From assembly GCA_026394215.1 (NCBI GenBank), contig JAPKYR010000154.1:1-48614 (forward strand): a stretch of 48,614 nt of DNA. Reading direction: 5' to 3'. This document shows positions 46,628 to 48,614 of the stretch, in pieces. The position numbers were made by a program, and so were the translations under genes. The DNA is from a bacterium (GTDB lineage Bacteria; JAJVIF01; JAPKYR01). The notes beneath the pieces are model-generated. The model did not search any database. It saw only the letters and a program-made list of their open reading frames with translations, and was not told the origin of the DNA. Position 1 is the first letter of the stretch. Each line of letters begins with the position of its first letter.

Positions 46628-48076
46628 TTACCATTCGCGGCGGATCGTATACGAAAGAACCGTCTCGCCATCAGCCTCGACCGGCACCACAAATTCAACC
46701 GTGCTCGCGTCTTTCTGACTGTATTCATGCGAACTTTGCCTGACTTCCCAGTCGCCATAGACATGATCCCAATAAACAATCTCGACATCCTCCGCCTTGT
46801 GATTCCGGATCGTGACCTCGACATCGTACTCCCATGTGTTGTAATTAATCTCCCTCCTGTCTTTTACTACCCGCTCCCCGACTATATCGAACGCGTTGCC
46901 CATCAATATCTCGATTTCTTCATCCTTCGGCGTATGATCGATACTGTCCTCACCGATAAATTGAAGCGAGCCTGATGAATCTTCCTTGTATACTCGTATC
47001 GTCCCGGCAGGGATCGGAATACCAAGCCCGTTAGCCTCGGAATTCATAAATTTCAGCCTGACCTGAATATCACCCTGCGCAGTATCTCCAGCGGAGTAAT
47101 AGTCATATCCGGGATCGAAGATGAACACTTTTTCCACTCCAATTCCCGCGCCTTCAAGGAGGTTAAGCTGTTTCTGCTGGTTATTCAAAACTGTCGCGGG
47201 TTGCTGAAGTGTATATAAATGATATTCGAAAAATGATTCTTCCTGAAAACCATATCCCCCCGCCCCCCCCAAAGCCCTGTCGTACATGACTTCTCCACCC
47301 GAATATGGCTCATTTTTCGGCACGCGATGCACTTCTCCGGCGACAAGTTTCAGTTCCGCGTTGTTGTACGCTGTCCCGGACGTATTATTGATCGTGACCC
47401 ATCCCGATAAATCCAGCGTATCGTCATTCTCCCCGACAACCGCGACATAGTTCGCACTCCAGCCTAAGCCCGTTGTCAGGTAGCTCATCTCGCATTCTGA
47501 ATCGAGTTCCCGATCTGAAATCAGCGACCATCGAAGAGTCGGGCGAGTAATCAGCCCTTGCGGAAGATCATCGAATGTGACTCCCACAGCATTGGTGATG
47601 ATATTTACTCCGGTATCTGTCTGGATAACCAGACTTCCGTCATACGCAAGTAACGTTCCGTCGATTGTCCTGCCATCGTCGGTCTGGACCAAAATATGGC
47701 TGTCGATATGCGCCTGATATAACGCCGCTGTCGAAACCAGGTCGTATTCGTAATTCTGTTCGAGAATCGCGAGCGAATCGGGATTTGTATTATTTACGAA
47801 ATGGACGCTGGTGGGATCGATCAATGACGCGACGTCCATGAAAATTAGATCGAACTCCGCCCGTGGCAACGCAATCTGCCGCGTGTCTTTTATCAGGCCC
47901 GTCCCATCGTTATAGACCGTAATCGCGATCGATGTCTGATCGTCTGCGGTGGTTGTCACCTGAGGTCCAGCGACAATATCTCCGGGGATGATCAGGAAGA
48001 TCGCAATCACCACGAGAAGCACCGGAAGAAAAATCAATCCGGCAGGTTTTATGTATTTCGCGATTTTTTCCTTCAT
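46628..48076 (-). CDS. DUF4139 domain-containing protein
   Basis: Signal/TM at N-term; LGIPIPAGTIRVYKEDSSGSLQFIGEDSIDHTPKDEEIEILMGNAFDIVGERVVKDRR. Confidence 0.85.
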   Translation of the reverse strand: MKEKIAKYIKPAGLIFLPVLLVVIAIFLIIPGDIVAGPQVTTTADDQTSIAITVYNDGTGLIKDTRQIALPRAEFDLIFMDVASLIDPTSVHFVNNTNPDSLAILEQNYEYDLVSTAALYQAHIDSHILVQTDDGRTIDGTLLAYDGSLVIQTDTGVNIITNAVGVTFDDLPQGLITRPTLRWSLISDRELDSECEMSYLTTGLGWSANYVAVVGENDDTLDLSGWVTINNTSGTAYNNAELKLVAGEVHRVPKNEPYSGGEVMYDRALGGAGGYGFQEESFFEYHLYTLQQPATVLNNQQKQLNLLEGAGIGVEKVFIFDPGYDYYSAGDTAQGDIQVRLKFMNSEANGLGIPIPAGTIRVYKEDSSGSLQFIGEDSIDHTPKDEEIEILMGNAFDIVGERVVKDRREINYNTWEYDVEVTIRNHKAEDVEIVYWDHVYGDWEVRQSSHEYSQKDASTVEFVVPVEADGETVLSYTIRREW

Positions 48077-48079
48077 GAT

Positions 48080-48614
48080 TTACCACTCCCGCCTGATTGT
48101 ATAGGTCAGAACCGTTTCGCCATTCGACGCAACCGGAATTTTAAACTCGACCGTGCTCGCGTCTTTCTGCGTATAGTCAAGCGAGCTGTTCCGAACCTCC
48201 CAGTCGCCCCAGACATGGTCCCAGTAAACGATTTCGACGCGCTCATCCTTATGATTTCGGATAGTTACCTCGACATCGTACTCCCATAAATCGCTACGGA
48301 TTTCCCGCCTGTCTTTCACAACGCGTTCGCCGACAATATCGAACGCATTCCCCATCAGAATATCAATTTCCTCGTCTTTCGGGGTGTGATCGATCGAGTC
48401 CTCGCCGATAAACTGCAGCGACCCGGATGAATCCTCTTTATAGACTCGCATCGTGCCCTGCGGAAGCGGAATCCCAAGCCCGTTATTTTCGGAGTTCATA
48501 AACTGGAGGCGAACCTGGATATCCCCCTGTGCAGTATCGCCCGCGTAATAATAATCGTATCCTGGATCGAAGACGAAAATCTTCGTGACGTCGACTCCCT
48601 GCGCCTCAAGAAGG
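48080..48614 (-). CDS. DUF4139 domain-containing protein, paralog of the adjacent gene, partial (runs off right edge)
   Basis: Open frame past the internal Met at 48499: LLEAQGVDVTKIFVFDPGYDYYYAGDTAQGDIQVRLQFMNSENNGLGIPLPQGTMRVYKED. Confidence 0.85.
   Translation of the reverse strand, partial: LLEAQGVDVTKIFVFDPGYDYYYAGDTAQGDIQVRLQFMNSENNGLGIPLPQGTMRVYKEDSSGSLQFIGEDSIDHTPKDEEIDILMGNAFDIVGERVVKDRREIRSDLWEYDVEVTIRNHKDERVEIVYWDHVWGDWEVRNSSLDYTQKDASTVEFKIPVASNGETVLTYTIRREW

Overview
This 48.6-kb window is bacterial chromosome with mixed housekeeping and accessory content, probably from an uncultivated lineage (that is inference). Core genes recognised: topA (open at the left edge), dprA, rlmN (split by an in-frame TAG), mscL, a tRNA cluster (Lys-Glu-Asp-Phe-Pro, minus strand), a gliding-type ABC/GldG/DUF4340 operon, a c-di-AMP (ydaO/yuaA) riboswitch with a KimA-like K+ transporter, purC-purF, queG, elbB, an Rrf2 regulator with a 4Fe-4S protein, acs, and tandem DUF4139 paralogs (the second open at the right edge). 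Accessory content: a MntA/HepT-type pair, an AT-rich two-gene unit, divergent secreted LVIVD-repeat proteins (one a subtilase), a YfhO-like membrane protein and several orphans. Strongest leads: (1) a 58-bp exact copy of the 3' part of tRNA-Pro, 490 bp from the intact gene and flanking one small ORF, which looks like a minimal tRNA-targeted integration; (2) a series of long, near-perfect intergenic inverted repeats, mostly at convergent gene ends; (3) a 24-bp repeat dispersed between two loci about 26 kb apart; (4) an amber codon in rlmN upstream of its essential C-terminal Cys; (5) a probable CTG start for queG; (6) an orphan protein that looks like a PLD-type plus EVE/PUA-type fusion. No CRISPR array, rRNA or recognisable transposase was seen. 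Family names come from motif recognition by eye; no database search was run.
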